The position numbers and the translations under genes are program-made. From positions 1,364,001-1,428,000 of the forward strand of contig NZ_CP149514.1 of assembly GCF_045291545.1 (NCBI RefSeq): DNA of 64,000 nucleotides, given 5' to 3'. This document shows, in pieces, positions 49,648 to 58,549 of the stretch. Below the pieces are notes generated by a model. That model saw only the letters and a list, made by a program, of their open reading frames with translations, was not told where the DNA came from and made no database searches. Each line of letters opens with the position of its first letter. Position 1 is the stretch's first letter. The stretch is from Gallaecimonas sp045291545. Lineage in GTDB: Bacteria > Pseudomonadota > Gammaproteobacteria > Enterobacterales > Gallaecimonadaceae.

Positions 49648-50064
49648 TTAATCCTGCTCCAGCTGTTTAGCCATGTGTTTCAACAACTCACCGGCCATCG
49701 GCTGTACTTTACCGCTACGCTGATCCAGGCACACAAAAGTCACTTCCGCGTCACAGATGAGGGTGCTGCTATCGTCGTCAAGGACAATACGCTGGCTAAT
49801 CACCCCGGACTTGTCACCGAGTCGGGCCAGCCTGGTTTGTACACGCAGTTGCTGGCCCAAGGTGGCCGACGCACGAAAGTTGATGTTGATATTCACCACG
49901 ACAAAAGCCAAACCTTGAGCCTGGAACCAGGCCATATCGCCAGAGGCAGCCATCCACTCCCAGCGGCCCGCCTCGAGAAACTCCAGATAACGGGCGTTAT
50001 TGACATGCTGATACAGATCCAGGTGAAAACCATGTACTTTAATTGGGGTGTTGTGATACGCCAT
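49648..50064 (-). CDS. YbgC/FadM-like acyl-CoA thioesterase
   Basis: A 138-residue hotdog-fold thioesterase. HGFHLDLYQHVNNARYLEFLEAGRWEW is the signature active-site region of the 4HBT/YbgC group (Asp and His-Val-Asn-Asn), followed by VVVNININFRASATLGQQLRV. The long-chain-like spacing (HVNNARYLEFLE) recalls FadM. It lies one base after the DTW gene on the same strand. Confidence 0.88.
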   Translation of the reverse strand: MAYHNTPIKVHGFHLDLYQHVNNARYLEFLEAGRWEWMAASGDMAWFQAQGLAFVVVNININFRASATLGQQLRVQTRLARLGDKSGVISQRIVLDDDSSTLICDAEVTFVCLDQRSGKVQPMAGELLKHMAKQLEQD

Positions 50065-50065
50065 G

Positions 50066-50638
50066 TTATTCCTCGTAGTGTTGGCGGGCGGCCGCAGGCA
50101 GGCGTTGCCAGGCCCGGGCGATTAACTGTTGAAAAGCCGCATTCAGGGGGCTTATGTCCAATTCCGGTTCGAGCCACGCCAAGGCCTGGCTGACCGCTTC
50201 GACAGTACTAAGCGCACCTTTTTTATCACTGCGTCGCAACCGATACTGACTCCCCTGGCCGCTGGCGGGTAAATAACAATGGGGCAAACTGGCCAACACC
50301 GGGCTTTGCGCATACAAGCGGTAGGCTTTGCGCCAGGTGCCATCAATCACCACCAACTGCGACGGTGGCTTTGGCAACCGGCTAATGGGGATAGCACCGG
50401 GTTGGGGAAATAACACGACGGCATCCGGCGCTAGCCCTTGCCCGTCAGTGGCGGTGCAAACCTTAAGTTGGCAGTGTTTGAGGCTCTGGGTTAACAGCGC
50501 CGCAGTGTTTAAAGGGTGCGCTGCTTCACCGGGGTATTGCAGTACGGTGACCGCCGTAGTGTTGGATACCGGCGCCACAAAACTGCAAATGCAATGCAGT
50601 TCAAGCCGGTTACAACGATCGCAGCTTGCCCGTGCCAT
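50066..50638 (-). CDS. DTW-domain tRNA-uridine aminocarboxypropyltransferase
   Basis: A 190-residue DTW-domain protein, probably making acp3U in tRNA. The N-terminal Cys cluster CDRCNRLELHCIC is typical. The motif reads DGTWRKAYRL, a D-x-T-W form, and LSTVEAVSQAL gives the second signature. The family includes TapT/TuaA. It precedes the thioesterase gene in a two-gene unit. Confidence 0.88.
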   Translation of the reverse strand: MARASCDRCNRLELHCICSFVAPVSNTTAVTVLQYPGEAAHPLNTAALLTQSLKHCQLKVCTATDGQGLAPDAVVLFPQPGAIPISRLPKPPSQLVVIDGTWRKAYRLYAQSPVLASLPHCYLPASGQGSQYRLRRSDKKGALSTVEAVSQALAWLEPELDISPLNAAFQQLIARAWQRLPAAARQHYEE

Positions 50639-50685
50639 GAACCCCCCTTAGGATGAGAGGCCATTGTAAAGAGAGAACCGTACTG

Positions 50686-51243
50686 ATGCCATATCTGGCC
50701 GGGCCAGTTAGCCTGATACTACTGGCCGCCCTGCTAATGTTGCTCCCCCCCCATTATGCCGAGCTTTTGCAATACCAACGCGAAGCCATTCTCCACGGCC
50801 AGCTCTGGCGCCTGTTAAGTGGTGACTTTCTGCATACCAATGCCTGGCACCTAGCGATGAACTGTGGCGGCGTAGTGGCTATCGCCTGGTTACATGGTCG
50901 TTATTATGACTTTTTCGGTTGGTGGCTACGGGTGCTATACCTGGCCCTGGCCAGCAGCGTTATTTTGCTATTGGCATTTCCTGATCTGCACTGGTATCTC
51001 GGGCTATCCGGATTGCTGCACGGTTTAATTGTTATTGGTGCCGGCGAAGACATTCGCCGGGGAGAAAAAACCGGTTACCTGTTACTGCTGGGCGTTGCCG
51101 CGAAAGTTACCTGGGAACAATGGCACGGCCCTTCAGCGCAAATCGCGGCACTCATTAATGCACCGGTGGCAACCCAGGCGCACCTGGCCGGAGCAGTTGC
51201 TGCCCTGCCGTGGTTATTGCACTGGAAAAAACAAGGGGCCTGA
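50686..51243 (+). CDS. rrtA: Rhombosortase
   Basis: A 185-residue rhomboid-family intramembrane serine protease with about six helices. The nucleophile is Ser108 in YLGLSGLLHG and the catalytic His is His166 in QAHLAGAVAALPW. Short rhomboids of this type cleave and anchor proteins carrying a C-terminal GlyGly-CTERM signal. No such substrate occurs in this window. The start has a weak ribosome site (GAGAG). Confidence 0.88.
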   Translation: MPYLAGPVSLILLAALLMLLPPHYAELLQYQREAILHGQLWRLLSGDFLHTNAWHLAMNCGGVVAIAWLHGRYYDFFGWWLRVLYLALASSVILLLAFPDLHWYLGLSGLLHGLIVIGAGEDIRRGEKTGYLLLLGVAAKVTWEQWHGPSAQIAALINAPVATQAHLAGAVAALPWLLHWKKQGA

Positions 51244-51253
51244 ACGGCCCCTT
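51226..51253 (-). terminator. Terminator of the comEA-like gene, embedded in the rrtA 3' end
   Basis: Stem aaggggcc / ggcccctt (51233-51240, 51246-51253) has a T-run on the minus strand opposite 51226-51231. It lies across the rrtA stop codon, so it ends the minus-strand gene; in the plus direction the U-run is poor. Confidence 0.7.
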
Positions 51254-51255
51254 GG

Positions 51256-51573
51256 TTATTTGAAGCGAATTTTACTGGCGTTCGCGCTGAGAAGCTTATC
51301 GCCAATGCCCTTTACGGCTTTGAGTTCGTCAAGGCTGGTAAAGGGGCCATGGGCCTCTCTGTGTTCAACAATAAGCGCTGCCTTTTTCGCTCCGACGCCC
51401 TTGAGAATGCGGGCGAGTTCCTCTTGCGAGGCTGAATTAACATTCACTGACTCCTCGAGTTGCTGCACAGCAGGCTCGTTAGCCTGTTCGCTTTGTGCAT
51501 TAACTGTGGCAGGAGCCATACCACCGGCCAGAATACTGGCCACCAACAGCATTTGATGAAGTGTCCGTTTCAT
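51256..51573 (-). CDS. ComEA-type helix-hairpin-helix DNA-binding protein
   Basis: A 105-residue secreted protein: signal peptide MKRTLHQMLLVASILAGGMAPATVNA, a short acidic linker, then a double helix-hairpin-helix domain, VNVNSASQEELARILKGVGAKKAALIVEHREAHGPF...LKAVKGIGDKLL. ComEA binds incoming double-stranded DNA in the periplasm during natural transformation. No other competence genes are nearby. Confidence 0.9.
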   Translation of the reverse strand: MKRTLHQMLLVASILAGGMAPATVNAQSEQANEPAVQQLEESVNVNSASQEELARILKGVGAKKAALIVEHREAHGPFTSLDELKAVKGIGDKLLSANASKIRFK

Positions 51574-51633
51574 CCGTTATTCCTTTAACTGAGAATGTCC
51601 AATGAGCACTTCCTGAGCTCGGCTTAAGTATAG

Positions 51634-52335
51634 TCAAGATAACAGTGATGCATTGATTTCTTTCAACGCCACGGCCGGTTCTGGTGCCTGGGTGATGGGC
51701 CGGCCAATCACCAGATAATCACTGCCGGCGGCGATGGCAGCTGAGGGCGTTAAAATACGTTGTTGATCACCAACATCCGCGCCTACCGGGCGGATCCCCG
51801 GGGTAACCAGTTTAAAGGTGGCCCCAAATGCCGCTTTTAACGCTGGCGCTTCCTGTGCCGAACACACCACCCCATCCAGGCCGGCCTGTTGTACTAGCGC
51901 CGCCAGTAGTTGCACCTGCTCCCGGGCACTGTTGGCTTTTACCCCTAGCTCTGGCAGCTCTGCATCGGCCATCGATGTCAGCACAGTAACACCGATCAGC
52001 AATGGTGCCTTGTCGCCGTAAGGTGCCAGTGCAGCTTTGGCTGCCTGCATCATCTTTAAACCACCAGAGGCGTGCACGTTGACCATCCACACCCCCAGTT
52101 CAGCTGCTGCCGCTACCGCCTTAGCCACCGTATTGGGGATGTCATGAAATTTCAGATCCAAAAACACATCAAAACCGCGACTGATCAACTCTTTGACAAA
52201 TTCAGGGCCAAACAAGGTAAACATTTCCTTGCCCACTTTCAGGCGGCAGTGCTCTGGCGACAACTGCTCCACCAATGCCAGAGCCTGCTGGCGATCAGCA
52301 AAATCCAGGGCGACGATAACGGGGTTTGAATCCAT
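51634..52335 (-). CDS. pyrF: Orotidine 5'-phosphate decarboxylase
   Basis: Last step of UMP synthesis; 233 residues. The catalytic motif DLKFHDIPNT (Asp60, Lys62, Asp65) and NVHASGG are intact, and VTPGIRPVGADVGDQQRILTP forms the phosphate site. It follows lapB on the same strand with a nine-base gap, the lapA-lapB-pyrF order of Enterobacteria. Confidence 0.97.
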   Translation of the reverse strand: MDSNPVIVALDFADRQQALALVEQLSPEHCRLKVGKEMFTLFGPEFVKELISRGFDVFLDLKFHDIPNTVAKAVAAAAELGVWMVNVHASGGLKMMQAAKAALAPYGDKAPLLIGVTVLTSMADAELPELGVKANSAREQVQLLAALVQQAGLDGVVCSAQEAPALKAAFGATFKLVTPGIRPVGADVGDQQRILTPSAAIAAGSDYLVIGRPITQAPEPAVALKEINASLLS

Positions 52336-52344
52336 GAAAGCTCC

Positions 52345-53511
52345 TTAATCACCATCCAGGCCGCGGATAGCCTTGATTTGCCCCCACTGCTTACAGGATG
52401 GGCAAAGCCAGTGGCGTTTATTGGCCTGAAAGCCGCATTGGCGACAACAATAGGTGGGACGAATACGAATCTGCTGCTCCACCAGCTCGCTGAGCAAATG
52501 GAGGCTGCTGCGGGCTGAGGGGTCATCCACTTTTTCTTCTTGATACTCGATTAGGCGGCGAAAACCCTTCAGAGTTGGGTGACGCTTGAGGGCATCCAAG
52601 ATCAAGGCTTCTGCCTCAGCGCTGCCCTGCTCTGCCTGGCGAATATTGGCCAGTGCCAGCACCAGCGAGGTACTGTCGGCACGATAATAATGCTCTAAAA
52701 AATGACGATAACCAGTCACATCCTGGCGCTGGCGGTATAAACGTTCAATTGTTGGCAGGACATCGGTAAGACTGTCGGGATCCGTTTCCGCCACGGCTTT
52801 TAGCAGGGTCAGGGCATCATCATTTTTGCCTTGCTCGCACAGCAGTTGCACCAAGCCTTCACGAGCGCGGGTACAGCCCTCATCGTGCTCTAACGCCTGG
52901 CGATATTGCTTGGCAGCTTCTTTTCGCTGCCCCTTGTCCAAAGCCATTTCGGCAAGCTGGCAATAAAAGTGCGCCAAAGCTCGGGTCAGGTTGGCTGGGC
53001 GCGCCTTACCCATGGCCTTGGTCACTTTAATGGCTTCATCCCAGTCCTTAGTGGCTTGGTAAATGGCCAGCAGTTGCTCCAGGGCATTTTGCCGTAAATC
53101 ACTATCGTCTTTTAATTCAACGAAGATATTTTCCGCGCGGTCGTACAGGCCGGCCACCATGAAGTCTTGCCCCAGCTCCCACATTGCCAGGTGGCGTTCT
53201 TCTTCACTGATGGATTGGCGAGCAACCAGGTTCTGGTGAATACGAATAGCCCGGTCAACTTCGCCACGGCGGCGAAACAAGTTACCCAGTGCCAGGTGGG
53301 TTTCCAGTGTCTGGGTATCCACATCCAGCATATCAATAAAGATATCTACCGCTTTGTCGGGCTGATCTGAGAGCAGGAAGTTCAGCCCTTTAAAATAACG
53401 GCGAGACAGCTTGTTACGGTGGTTTTCCCGTTTCTGACGTTCACTACGCTGGCCCATATACCAGCCGTAGCCGACGGCAATAGGCAGCATCAGAAACAGA
53501 AATTCGATCAT
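52345..53511 (-). CDS. lapB: Lipopolysaccharide assembly protein B
   Basis: A 388-residue inner-membrane protein with one N-terminal helix (IEFLFLMLPIAVGYGWYMG), about nine tetratricopeptide repeats, and a C-terminal rubredoxin-type metal site, CRQCGFQANKRHWLCPSCKQWG. In E. coli LapB (YciM) directs degradation of LpxC by FtsH and so balances LPS and phospholipid synthesis. Two bases separate it from lapA. Confidence 0.95.
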   Translation of the reverse strand: MIEFLFLMLPIAVGYGWYMGQRSERQKRENHRNKLSRRYFKGLNFLLSDQPDKAVDIFIDMLDVDTQTLETHLALGNLFRRRGEVDRAIRIHQNLVARQSISEEERHLAMWELGQDFMVAGLYDRAENIFVELKDDSDLRQNALEQLLAIYQATKDWDEAIKVTKAMGKARPANLTRALAHFYCQLAEMALDKGQRKEAAKQYRQALEHDEGCTRAREGLVQLLCEQGKNDDALTLLKAVAETDPDSLTDVLPTIERLYRQRQDVTGYRHFLEHYYRADSTSLVLALANIRQAEQGSAEAEALILDALKRHPTLKGFRRLIEYQEEKVDDPSARSSLHLLSELVEQQIRIRPTYCCRQCGFQANKRHWLCPSCKQWGQIKAIRGLDGD

Positions 53512-53513
53512 GA

Positions 53514-53771
53514 TCAGGCGTCTTTATCTTTCTTGGCTAACTGACGCTCTAAAGCGGCAATTTTCATACGCTGTAACCAGCACTGCATACCCAGCACGAT
53601 AAAAGCCAGTAAGGCACCCAAGGCAAAGGCAATGCCCAGCCACTGCCCCAGTGACAACGTTTTTTGTGCAATCAAATAGTTAACCGCTACCGGATCCGCA
53701 TTCTGGGCACCAACGGCCAGAGCCAGAACAAAAATAGCGACGGCTAAAAGCCATTTTAAAAGTGTCAGCAC
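53514..53771 (-). CDS. lapA: Lipopolysaccharide assembly protein A
   Basis: An 85-residue protein with two membrane helices (KWLLAVAIFVLALAVGAQN and LGIAFALGALLAFIVLGM) and a basic/acidic coiled tail. The best start is GTG at 53771 with AGGAG six bases ahead; longer frames read back into unrelated sequence. LapA (YciS) works with LapB in LPS assembly. Confidence 0.88.
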   Translation of the reverse strand: MLTLLKWLLAVAIFVLALAVGAQNADPVAVNYLIAQKTLSLGQWLGIAFALGALLAFIVLGMQCWLQRMKIAALERQLAKKDKDA

Positions 53772-53832
53772 CGCACGCTCCTGTGGGCAAAAAGAAACGA
53801 CAACATTATCGCCCAAAAGCAGGCCCGGACAC

Positions 53833-53862
53833 AAAAACGGCATGCTTTCGCATGCCGTTTTT
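53833..53862 (-). terminator. Terminator after ihfB
   Basis: The stem aaaaacggcatgc / gcatgccgttttt with loop tttc ends the minus-strand rpsA-ihfB unit ahead of lapA. Confidence 0.88.
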
Positions 53863-53864
53863 AT

Positions 53865-54155
53865 TCACTGTTGAACGCTTTGGTTTACCCTTTCCCTTAA
53901 TTCCTTACCCGGCTTGAAGTGCGGCACCTGCTTGGCGGGTAGCTGCACAGAGGCACCGGTTTTCGGATTGCGGCCAACACGCGGAGCGCGGTGGTGCAGG
54001 GAAAAACTGCCAAAACCCCTGATTTCAATACGCTCACCCTGCTCAAGGGTCTGCGCCATTTGTTCAAGCATTTCTTTGACCGCCAGTTCGATTTCACGGG
54101 CTGGTTGGTCAACATACTTGGCGGTTAAACGCTCAATGAGTTCTGACTTGGTCAT
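53865..54155 (-). CDS. ihfB: Integration host factor subunit beta
   Basis: A 96-residue HU/IHF protein, starting MTKSELIERLTAKYVDQPA and holding RIEIRGFGSFSLHHRAPRVGRNPKTG with the DNA-intercalating Pro. Compared with the 94-residue E. coli protein it has a slightly longer C-terminus. The start is supported by GAGG; the ATG nine bases earlier is too close to that site. Confidence 0.97.
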   Translation of the reverse strand: MTKSELIERLTAKYVDQPAREIELAVKEMLEQMAQTLEQGERIEIRGFGSFSLHHRAPRVGRNPKTGASVQLPAKQVPHFKPGKELRERVNQSVQQ

Positions 54156-54203
54156 AAGGGTCATCCTCTACGCTGAACAGGCGGGGTTACCCCCGCCAGG
54201 ATA

Positions 54204-55877
54204 TCAGTCTTCGCTCTGGGCAGCCTTGAAGGCTTCAGCCATAGCGTTCGGGATAGCCACGTCATCTTGCTTGTTCAGGTGGTCAATCGCTTCACGCTCA
54301 TCAGCTTCATCCTTAGCACGGATGGACAGCGAGATGGTGCGGTTCTTACGATCAACGCCCATGAACTTCGCTTCAACAGCTTCGCCTTCCTTCAGGACGG
54401 CGGAGGCATCTTCAACACGCTCACGCGCGATGTCAGATGCACGCAGGTAACCTTCAACGCCGTCGCCCAGGTCGATGGTCGCGCCTTTGGCATCAACAGC
54501 AGTAACAGTACCGTTAACGATAGCACCTTTCTTGTTATCGCTCAGGTAGTTGTTGAACGGATCAGATTCCAGCTGCTTCACGCCCAGGCTGATGCGCTCA
54601 CGCTCAGCGTCCACTTGCAGTACAACGGCGGTGATTTCTTCACCTTTCTTGTACTCGCGAACCGCTTCTTCGCCAACTGCATTCCAGGAGATGTCTGACA
54701 GGTGCACCAGACCGTCGATGCCGCCGTCCAGACCGATGAAGATACCGAAGTCAGTGATGGACTTGATCTTACCGCTAACCTGGTCGCCTTTGTTGAATTT
54801 GCCGGCAAACTCTTCCCACGGATTTTGTTTGCACTGCTTGAGGCCCAGGGAGATACGACGACGCTCTTCGTCGATGTCCAGTACCATAACTTCCACTTCG
54901 TCACCGAGGTTAACAACCTTGGACGGGTGGATGTTCTTGTTGGTCCAGTCCATTTCAGACACGTGTACCAGACCTTCAACGCCTTCTTCGATTTCAACGA
55001 AGCAGCCATAATCGGTCAGGTTGGTTACGCGGCCTTTGAGCTTGTGACCTTCCGGATAGCGCTCGGCGATAGATACCCACGGATCGGCACCCAGTTGCTT
55101 GAGGCCCAGAGAAACACGGGTACGCTCACGGTCAAACTTCAGTACCTTAACGTTGATTTCGTCACCAACATTAACGATTTCGGACGGATGCTTAACGCGC
55201 TTCCAAGCCATATCGGTAATGTGCAGCAGGCCGTCAACGCCACCCAGGTCAACGAAGGCACCGTAGTCAGTCAGGTTCTTAACGATACCTTTGACTTCCA
55301 TACCTTCTTGCAGGTTTTGCAGCAGTTGCTCACGCTCAACGTTGTTCTCAGACTCGATAACCGCACGGCGGGAAACCACAACGTTGTTGCGCTTCTGGTC
55401 CAGCTTGATGACCTTGAATTCCAGGTCCTTGTTTTCCAGGTGAGCGGTGTCGCGGATCGGACGCACGTCTACCAGAGAGCCCGGCAGGAAGGCACGAATG
55501 CCGTCCAGGTCGACAGTGAAGCCGCCTTTGACTTTGCCGTTGATAATACCGGTAACAGTTGCGTTCTCTTCGTAAGCCTTTTCCAGTACCAGCCAGGCTT
55601 CGTAGCGCTTGGCTTTTTCACGGGACAGGATGGTTTCGCCGAAGCCGTCTTCTACGGTGTCGAGTGCAACATCAACGATGTCGCCTTCTTTAACCGTCAG
55701 CTCACCGCTGGCGTCTTTAAACTGTTCAGCCGGAATGGCGGACTCAGATTTCAGGCCGGCGTCAACCAGAACGATGTCTTTTTGAACGCGAACAACGGTA
55801 CCTTTAACGATGGAACCCGGGCGGGTTTCGATCTCTTTCAGGCTTTCTTCGAACAGTTGAGCAAATGATTCAGTCAT
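54204..55877 (-). CDS. rpsA: 30S ribosomal protein S1
   Basis: A 557-residue protein, the same length as E. coli S1, made of six S1 RNA-binding repeats (for example GSIVKGTVVRVQKDIVLVDAG and the four close repeats with LTDYGAFVDLGG / LTDYGCFVEIEEG / ITDFGIFIGLDGG). It binds mRNA and unfolds it for initiation. As usual, no strong Shine-Dalgarno precedes the ATG, in line with autoregulated translation. Confidence 0.98.
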   Translation of the reverse strand: MTESFAQLFEESLKEIETRPGSIVKGTVVRVQKDIVLVDAGLKSESAIPAEQFKDASGELTVKEGDIVDVALDTVEDGFGETILSREKAKRYEAWLVLEKAYEENATVTGIINGKVKGGFTVDLDGIRAFLPGSLVDVRPIRDTAHLENKDLEFKVIKLDQKRNNVVVSRRAVIESENNVEREQLLQNLQEGMEVKGIVKNLTDYGAFVDLGGVDGLLHITDMAWKRVKHPSEIVNVGDEINVKVLKFDRERTRVSLGLKQLGADPWVSIAERYPEGHKLKGRVTNLTDYGCFVEIEEGVEGLVHVSEMDWTNKNIHPSKVVNLGDEVEVMVLDIDEERRRISLGLKQCKQNPWEEFAGKFNKGDQVSGKIKSITDFGIFIGLDGGIDGLVHLSDISWNAVGEEAVREYKKGEEITAVVLQVDAERERISLGVKQLESDPFNNYLSDNKKGAIVNGTVTAVDAKGATIDLGDGVEGYLRASDIARERVEDASAVLKEGEAVEAKFMGVDRKNRTISLSIRAKDEADEREAIDHLNKQDDVAIPNAMAEAFKAAQSED

Positions 55878-55962
55878 GTGTATCTGCTTAATTAACAAAC
55901 CATGCGGCATCCGTCCGGCATGGGGTTGTTCATGGATCCCGCTCCTTCCCTGAAGCAGAAAC

Positions 55963-56652
55963 TTAAATGGCCAGCACCGCTACCTTGGTGCTGACTTCCT
56001 GCCAGGCCGCATCAAGCACCTGCTCGATGTTCAGATCCGAGGTGTCAATCACCACGGCATCTTCAGCTGGCTTCAGTGGCGCCACGGCACGATTAGCATC
56101 GCGTTCGTCACGCTCACGGATCTCGGTTAAAAGACGTTCAATGTTAGCATCCTGGCCGGATGCCAGCAACTGCTCAAAGCGCCGCTGGGCGCGGACTTCG
56201 GCGCTGGCAGTCAAAAACAGTTTCAGGCTGGCATCGCGAAAGACCACGGTGCCCATGTCCCGGCCATCGGCCACCAGCCCAGGCTCTTTCTGAAAAGCCC
56301 GCTGACGGCGCAATAAGGCTTCGCGCACACGAGGAAAAGACGCCACTTTTGACGCGGTATTGGCCACATCCTGGGTGCGAATGGCAGTGCTGACATCTTC
56401 CCCTTCGAGGATCACCTTGATGTGCCCCTGTTGCGGTTCGAACTGCACGTCCAAATGGGCGGCCAGGGGAACCAGCGCTTCTTCATCATCCAACGGACAC
56501 TGGTGATGCAAGGCCGCCAATGCCAGCACGCGATAGATGGCGCCGGAATCGAGAAAATGCCAGCCCAGCCGGTCAGCCAGTTGCTGACACAGGGTGCCTT
56601 TGCCGACGCCACTGGGGCCGTCAACGGTGATGACGGGTGCGGTTCCTGCCAT
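55963..56652 (-). CDS. cmk: Cytidylate kinase
   Basis: A 229-residue nucleoside monophosphate kinase making CDP/dCDP. P-loop: VDGPSGVGKGTL; LDSGAIYRVLALAAL; VADGRDMGTVVF; RERDERDANRAVAPL. The start at 56652 has GGAGG five bases upstream; the frame remains open to 56721 but the upstream part is not conserved. Located between aroA and rpsA as in E. coli. Confidence 0.97.
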   Translation of the reverse strand: MAGTAPVITVDGPSGVGKGTLCQQLADRLGWHFLDSGAIYRVLALAALHHQCPLDDEEALVPLAAHLDVQFEPQQGHIKVILEGEDVSTAIRTQDVANTASKVASFPRVREALLRRQRAFQKEPGLVADGRDMGTVVFRDASLKLFLTASAEVRAQRRFEQLLASGQDANIERLLTEIRERDERDANRAVAPLKPAEDAVVIDTSDLNIEQVLDAAWQEVSTKVAVLAI

Positions 56653-56717
56653 AAAATCCTCCATTGGGGCGCCTCGCTTACCGGCGCCGAGCGCGCGCAT
56701 TATACGGCAAATGACGC

Positions 56718-57989
56718 TCAAATGCCCTTCCTGATTTCGCCAAAGCGGCTAAAGAAGGTGGGAAAGGTTTTGGCAGTGCAGCCCGGATCCCGGATGGTGA
56801 CACCGGCATCGCCCAGCGCCAGTAGCGCAAAACACATGGCCATGCGGTGATCATTGTAGGTGTCGATGACGCCGTGACGCAGCGGCTGTGGAGCGCTGAC
56901 ACGCAAAAAATCCTCGCCCTCCTCTACCTCGGCGCCGACTTTGGCAAGCTCGTTGGCCATGGCAGCCAGCCGGTCAGTTTCCTTGAGCCGCCAGTTGTAG
57001 ATATTGCGGATCCGTGTTTCACCACGGGCGAACAAGGCGGTGGTGGCCAGGGTCATGGCGGCATCGGGAATGGCATTGGCATCAATATCGATGCCACTAA
57101 GTGCTGCCTTGCGAACACGTACCTGATGTTCACCCCAGGTTACCTCGGCGCCCATGGCTTCAAGGGCATCGATAAAATCCACATCACCCTGCAACATGCC
57201 CTTGAACAACCCTTTGATAGTGACGTCACCGGCAATGGCACCGGCGGCAGCGAAATAGGATGCGGAGGACGCGTCTCCTTCAACAAAATACTCGCCCGGA
57301 CTCTGATAAGCCGCATCACCGGCAATTACAAACGTCCGCGCATCAGGCTGCGCCACCTGCACACCAAAGGCCGCCATCAGGCCAATGGTCAAAGCCACAT
57401 AGGGTTTTGACACCAGCTCGCCATCCACGCGGATAACAACCTCGCCCTGGCATAACGGCGCCGCCATCAGCAGTGCTGATAAAAACTGGCTGGAGAGATC
57501 GCCACGCACCGTGACCTGCCCCCCGCCCAAACGCTGGCCATGAATGCGCAGCGGCGGGTAGCCTGGTTCGCCAAGGTAATCAATGCTGGCGCCGAGCTGG
57601 CGCAGCGCGTCAACCAGGTCGCCGATGGGTCGCTCGTACATGCGCGGCTCCCCGGTTAATTCAAAAACACCGGGGGTCATTGCCAGCGCGGCGGTCAGTG
57701 GCCGCATGGCGGTGCCAGCATTGCCGAGAAAAATAGCCTGATCAGGCTGCTGTGGTTGCCAGGGGCCGGTTACGCTCACCACCCCGCTCTGTTCTTCGCT
57801 TTTTATCGCCAACGCCATAAAGGCGCTTCGCATATGGCGAATATCATCGGCATCAAGCAGGTTATGTAACCGCGTCGTGCCATTGCAAAAAGCACTGAGC
57901 AACAGCGCACGATTCGACAGGGACTTGGAGCCCGGCATGGTCACCGTTCCGGCAACCTGGCCGCCGGCAGCCAGGGTCAGTTGTTCCAT
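56718..57989 (-). CDS. aroA: 3-phosphoshikimate 1-carboxyvinyltransferase (EPSP synthase)
   Basis: Sixth step of the shikimate pathway; 423 residues (E. coli 427). The start MEQLTLAAGGQVAGTVTMPGSKSLSNRALLL parallels E. coli MESLTLQPI. LGNAGTAMRPLTAAL carries the class I signature (G96/A97/M98/R100/P101 equivalents) and DYNDHRMAMCFALLAL the C-terminal one. Its ATG overlaps the stop of the chorismate mutase gene by one base (TAATG). Confidence 0.97.
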   Translation of the reverse strand: MEQLTLAAGGQVAGTVTMPGSKSLSNRALLLSAFCNGTTRLHNLLDADDIRHMRSAFMALAIKSEEQSGVVSVTGPWQPQQPDQAIFLGNAGTAMRPLTAALAMTPGVFELTGEPRMYERPIGDLVDALRQLGASIDYLGEPGYPPLRIHGQRLGGGQVTVRGDLSSQFLSALLMAAPLCQGEVVIRVDGELVSKPYVALTIGLMAAFGVQVAQPDARTFVIAGDAAYQSPGEYFVEGDASSASYFAAAGAIAGDVTIKGLFKGMLQGDVDFIDALEAMGAEVTWGEHQVRVRKAALSGIDIDANAIPDAAMTLATTALFARGETRIRNIYNWRLKETDRLAAMANELAKVGAEVEEGEDFLRVSAPQPLRHGVIDTYNDHRMAMCFALLALGDAGVTIRDPGCTAKTFPTFFSRFGEIRKGI

Positions 57990-58549
57990 TAGTGATTCCA
58001 CAGCAAGGGCCAGCGGGAGAACTGCTGACCGGGTTCAATCTGCCAACGCTGCTGGTGTAATCGCAGTGTCAAATCACCATCATTGCAGCCATCAGCTGTC
58101 AGCAGCAAAAAAGAGTGCCCTTCATATTCACAACAGGCCGCGGGAAAAAGGCCGCCTAAATCACTTGGCCAGGGCGAAGGTAATAAGGCACCTTGCGCCT
58201 GACCCGCAAAAACAGCAGCCAGTGGCTCGCTACTTTCCAACACCTGAGTGTAACGACCCAATAATAACGGCACTAGCTGCGGAGCACTGCTGGCGATGGC
58301 AAATTGCCCCTGATGGCCCCGGCACAATGACACCCAGTCACGCACAAACTGCCGTACTACCGGGGCCGGCAGGGCCGCAAAGGCAGCGACCCGCGCTTCG
58401 GTTAGGGCAAACTCGCGGGCCGGATCAAACACCCGGCCACCTTTGAGTTCACCAATTTCATCAGCAACTGCCAGGCGCTCTACCAGCAGCGCCAGCAAAC
58501 TGTTGTCAATATCGTCCAGCTGCTGGCGCAGCGTTGGAATATCAGCCAT
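57989..58549 (-). CDS. Stand-alone AroQ chorismate mutase with divergent C-terminal domain
   Basis: A 186-residue protein between serC and aroA. Residues 1-90 look like an AroQ chorismate mutase (LRQQLDDIDNSLLALLVERLAVADEIGELK). The remaining 95 residues lack the prephenate dehydratase and ACT domains of PheA; their pattern (APQLVPLLLGRYTQVLES..., GALLPSPWPSDLGGLFP) is closer to the tail of alphaproteobacterial-type chorismate mutases. It overlaps serC by eight bases and aroA by one. In Pseudomonas the place is occupied by pheA. Confidence 0.75.
   Translation of the reverse strand: MADIPTLRQQLDDIDNSLLALLVERLAVADEIGELKGGRVFDPAREFALTEARVAAFAALPAPVVRQFVRDWVSLCRGHQGQFAIASSAPQLVPLLLGRYTQVLESSEPLAAVFAGQAQGALLPSPWPSDLGGLFPAACCEYEGHSFLLLTADGCNDGDLTLRLHQQRWQIEPGQQFSRWPLLWNH

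Noticed and set aside
54180..54197. GC-rich hairpin ggcgggg/ccccgcc between rpsA and ihfB
   Set aside because: No following U-run, so not a rho-independent terminator; could be a processing element but nothing supports this.
54702..55868. 388-codon open frame opposite rpsA
   Set aside because: Antisense shadow of the repeated S1 domains, with no family resemblance or ribosome site.
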